Shown piece by piece: positions 63,407 to 64,000 of a stretch of 64,000 nucleotides of DNA. The stretch is taken from NCBI RefSeq assembly GCF_001375655.1, contig NZ_CTEN01000003.1:1-64000 (forward strand), in the 5' to 3' direction. Under the pieces are notes generated by a model that did not search any database, was not told the origin of the DNA, and was given only the letters and a program-made list of their open reading frames with translations. Position 1 is the stretch's first letter. Each line of letters begins with the position of its first letter. The translations under genes were made by a program, and so were the position numbers. This DNA is from Streptococcus varani (GTDB lineage: Bacteria; Bacillota; Bacilli; Lactobacillales; Streptococcaceae).

Positions 63407-64000
63407 TTATCCTAATCTGAACCAACCGATAACTTTTCCAAGTTTGACGGTGCCAGTCGCATCATAAAGTGAGCCATCTGCCATCCAGACACGCTTCACT
63501 CGGCGAGTAATACCGCCACCTCCAATTTCCAGTTGGTCATTGATACCGTTCTTGTTGTGGTCAGTATAACCATCCACATTCTGCTCAACCCCATCAATGC
63601 TTGTACCGTCTGAATCCGTGATACAAATACCAATGTGACCATAAGGATGATGATCAGTCTTGATGACATAAAAATCACCAGCCTTGGGGTTAACGCCCCA
63701 AGCATCCTTTATGACCGTAAAGCCATTAGCTTTTGCTTTAGTCAAACAATCTATGGCATTGGTGTAAGCCATGTTCTTATCGGTCAACTCCTGCACAATC
63801 TTATCCACCAAGCTAACACATTGACCACCATAAGGATTGGTTGGAACAGTGACTTTCTGCCCAACCTTAGACAAAGCTGAAGCAACCACCCTTTGTGTCA
63901 TACTGGTAGGAACAGCCTTGATGATTGAGGATATCTTGTTTATTTTTAGTACCTGTCCTACCTTAAGGACATCGGTTTTCTTCAAGCCGTTTAGAGAAAG
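63407..64000 (-). CDS. LysM-CHAP phage-type lysin, C-terminal part (5' end outside window)
   Basis: The frame is open to the window edge; the first visible residues LSLNGLKKTDVLKVGQVLKI are the end of a LysM repeat. Then comes a CHAP-type cysteine amidohydrolase: Cys in YGGQCVSLVDKI, His in HPYGHIGICI. The C-terminal end (RVWMADGSLYDATG, then GWFRLG) is usual in streptococcal phage lysins. It indicates that phage or element late genes continue beyond 64000, with the recombinases at this end. Confidence 0.85.
   Translation of the reverse strand, partial: LSLNGLKKTDVLKVGQVLKINKISSIIKAVPTSMTQRVVASALSKVGQKVTVPTNPYGGQCVSLVDKIVQELTDKNMAYTNAIDCLTKAKANGFTVIKDAWGVNPKAGDFYVIKTDHHPYGHIGICITDSDGTSIDGVEQNVDGYTDHNKNGINDQLEIGGGGITRRVKRVWMADGSLYDATGTVKLGKVIGWFRLG

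Noticed and set aside
1-64000. tRNA or rRNA genes
   Set aside because: None recognised on either strand; no tRNA attachment site was seen for the mobile elements.

Overview
ORGANISM. The window reads as a low-GC Streptococcus of the mitis/oralis/pneumoniae group. The order ptsI-ptsH, nrdH-nrdE-nrdF, the BOX-like repeats, the dha operon with its DhaS/DhaQ regulators, and a fucose operon with blood-group-glycan hydrolases all point there. Identification rests on gene content and protein recognition only; no search was run. LAYOUT. 1-412: 3' end of an ISL3-type insertion sequence. 0.45-8.0 kb (minus): a small unknown protein, PTS general proteins HPr and Enzyme I, and an aconitase-citrate synthase-isocitrate dehydrogenase operon. 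8.1-12.1 kb (plus): class Ib ribonucleotide reductase under NrdR-type boxes, with a leftover copy of the nrdF 3' tail. 12.3-17.7 kb (minus): ABC exporter/HTH/DUF3169/CPBP-protease operon, small membrane proteins, YccF, and a DUF2812-PadR pair with a clear operator. 17.7-20.5 kb (plus): self-cleaving HTH-S24 repressor with a UmuC-type polymerase cassette. 20.9-25.3 kb: dihydroxyacetone kinase operon dhaKLM-glpF divergent from dhaS-dhaQ, with a palindromic DhaS site between them. 25.5-32.7 kb: a broken YdeI-like gene, NUDIX, winged-helix protein, alpha/beta hydrolase-mprF, and a histidine-phosphatase-like lipoprotein. FUCOSE REGION, 32.7-53.2 kb (mostly minus): fucR diverges from fucK-fucI-fucA-ABC importer-GH29-GH36-ROK-GH98-fucO. 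The design matches extracellular GH98 release of a fucosylated blood-group oligosaccharide, ABC import, intracellular trimming, and L-fucose catabolism to lactaldehyde, which FucO reduces. Here GH98 is reduced to a signal peptide joined out of frame to a C-terminal piece, and GH29 has a stop at codon 10. At the fucO end a group IIC-like intron, a DUF1722 gene, a BOX-like element and the 3' part of fucO occur twice in tandem (period 3,233 bp, originally about 3,374). The duplication junction has short homology, and the second intron copy is decayed. MOBILE/DEFENCE REGION, 53.3-64 kb: (i) a three-gene operon AbiEi-AbiEii-HEPN protein (ApeA-like) under twin palindromes; (ii) a scar ORF fusing a RepA-type N-terminus to a CHAP C-terminus, evidence of a deleted integrative element; (iii) a divergent type II restriction-modification pair; (iv) two overlapping large serine recombinases; (v) the C-terminal part of a LysM-CHAP phage-type lysin running off the window. 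This is a defence island built on decaying mobile-element DNA. The AbiE-HEPN operon is the best candidate for a little-described system, and the fucose locus is the clearest case of recent pathway decay.
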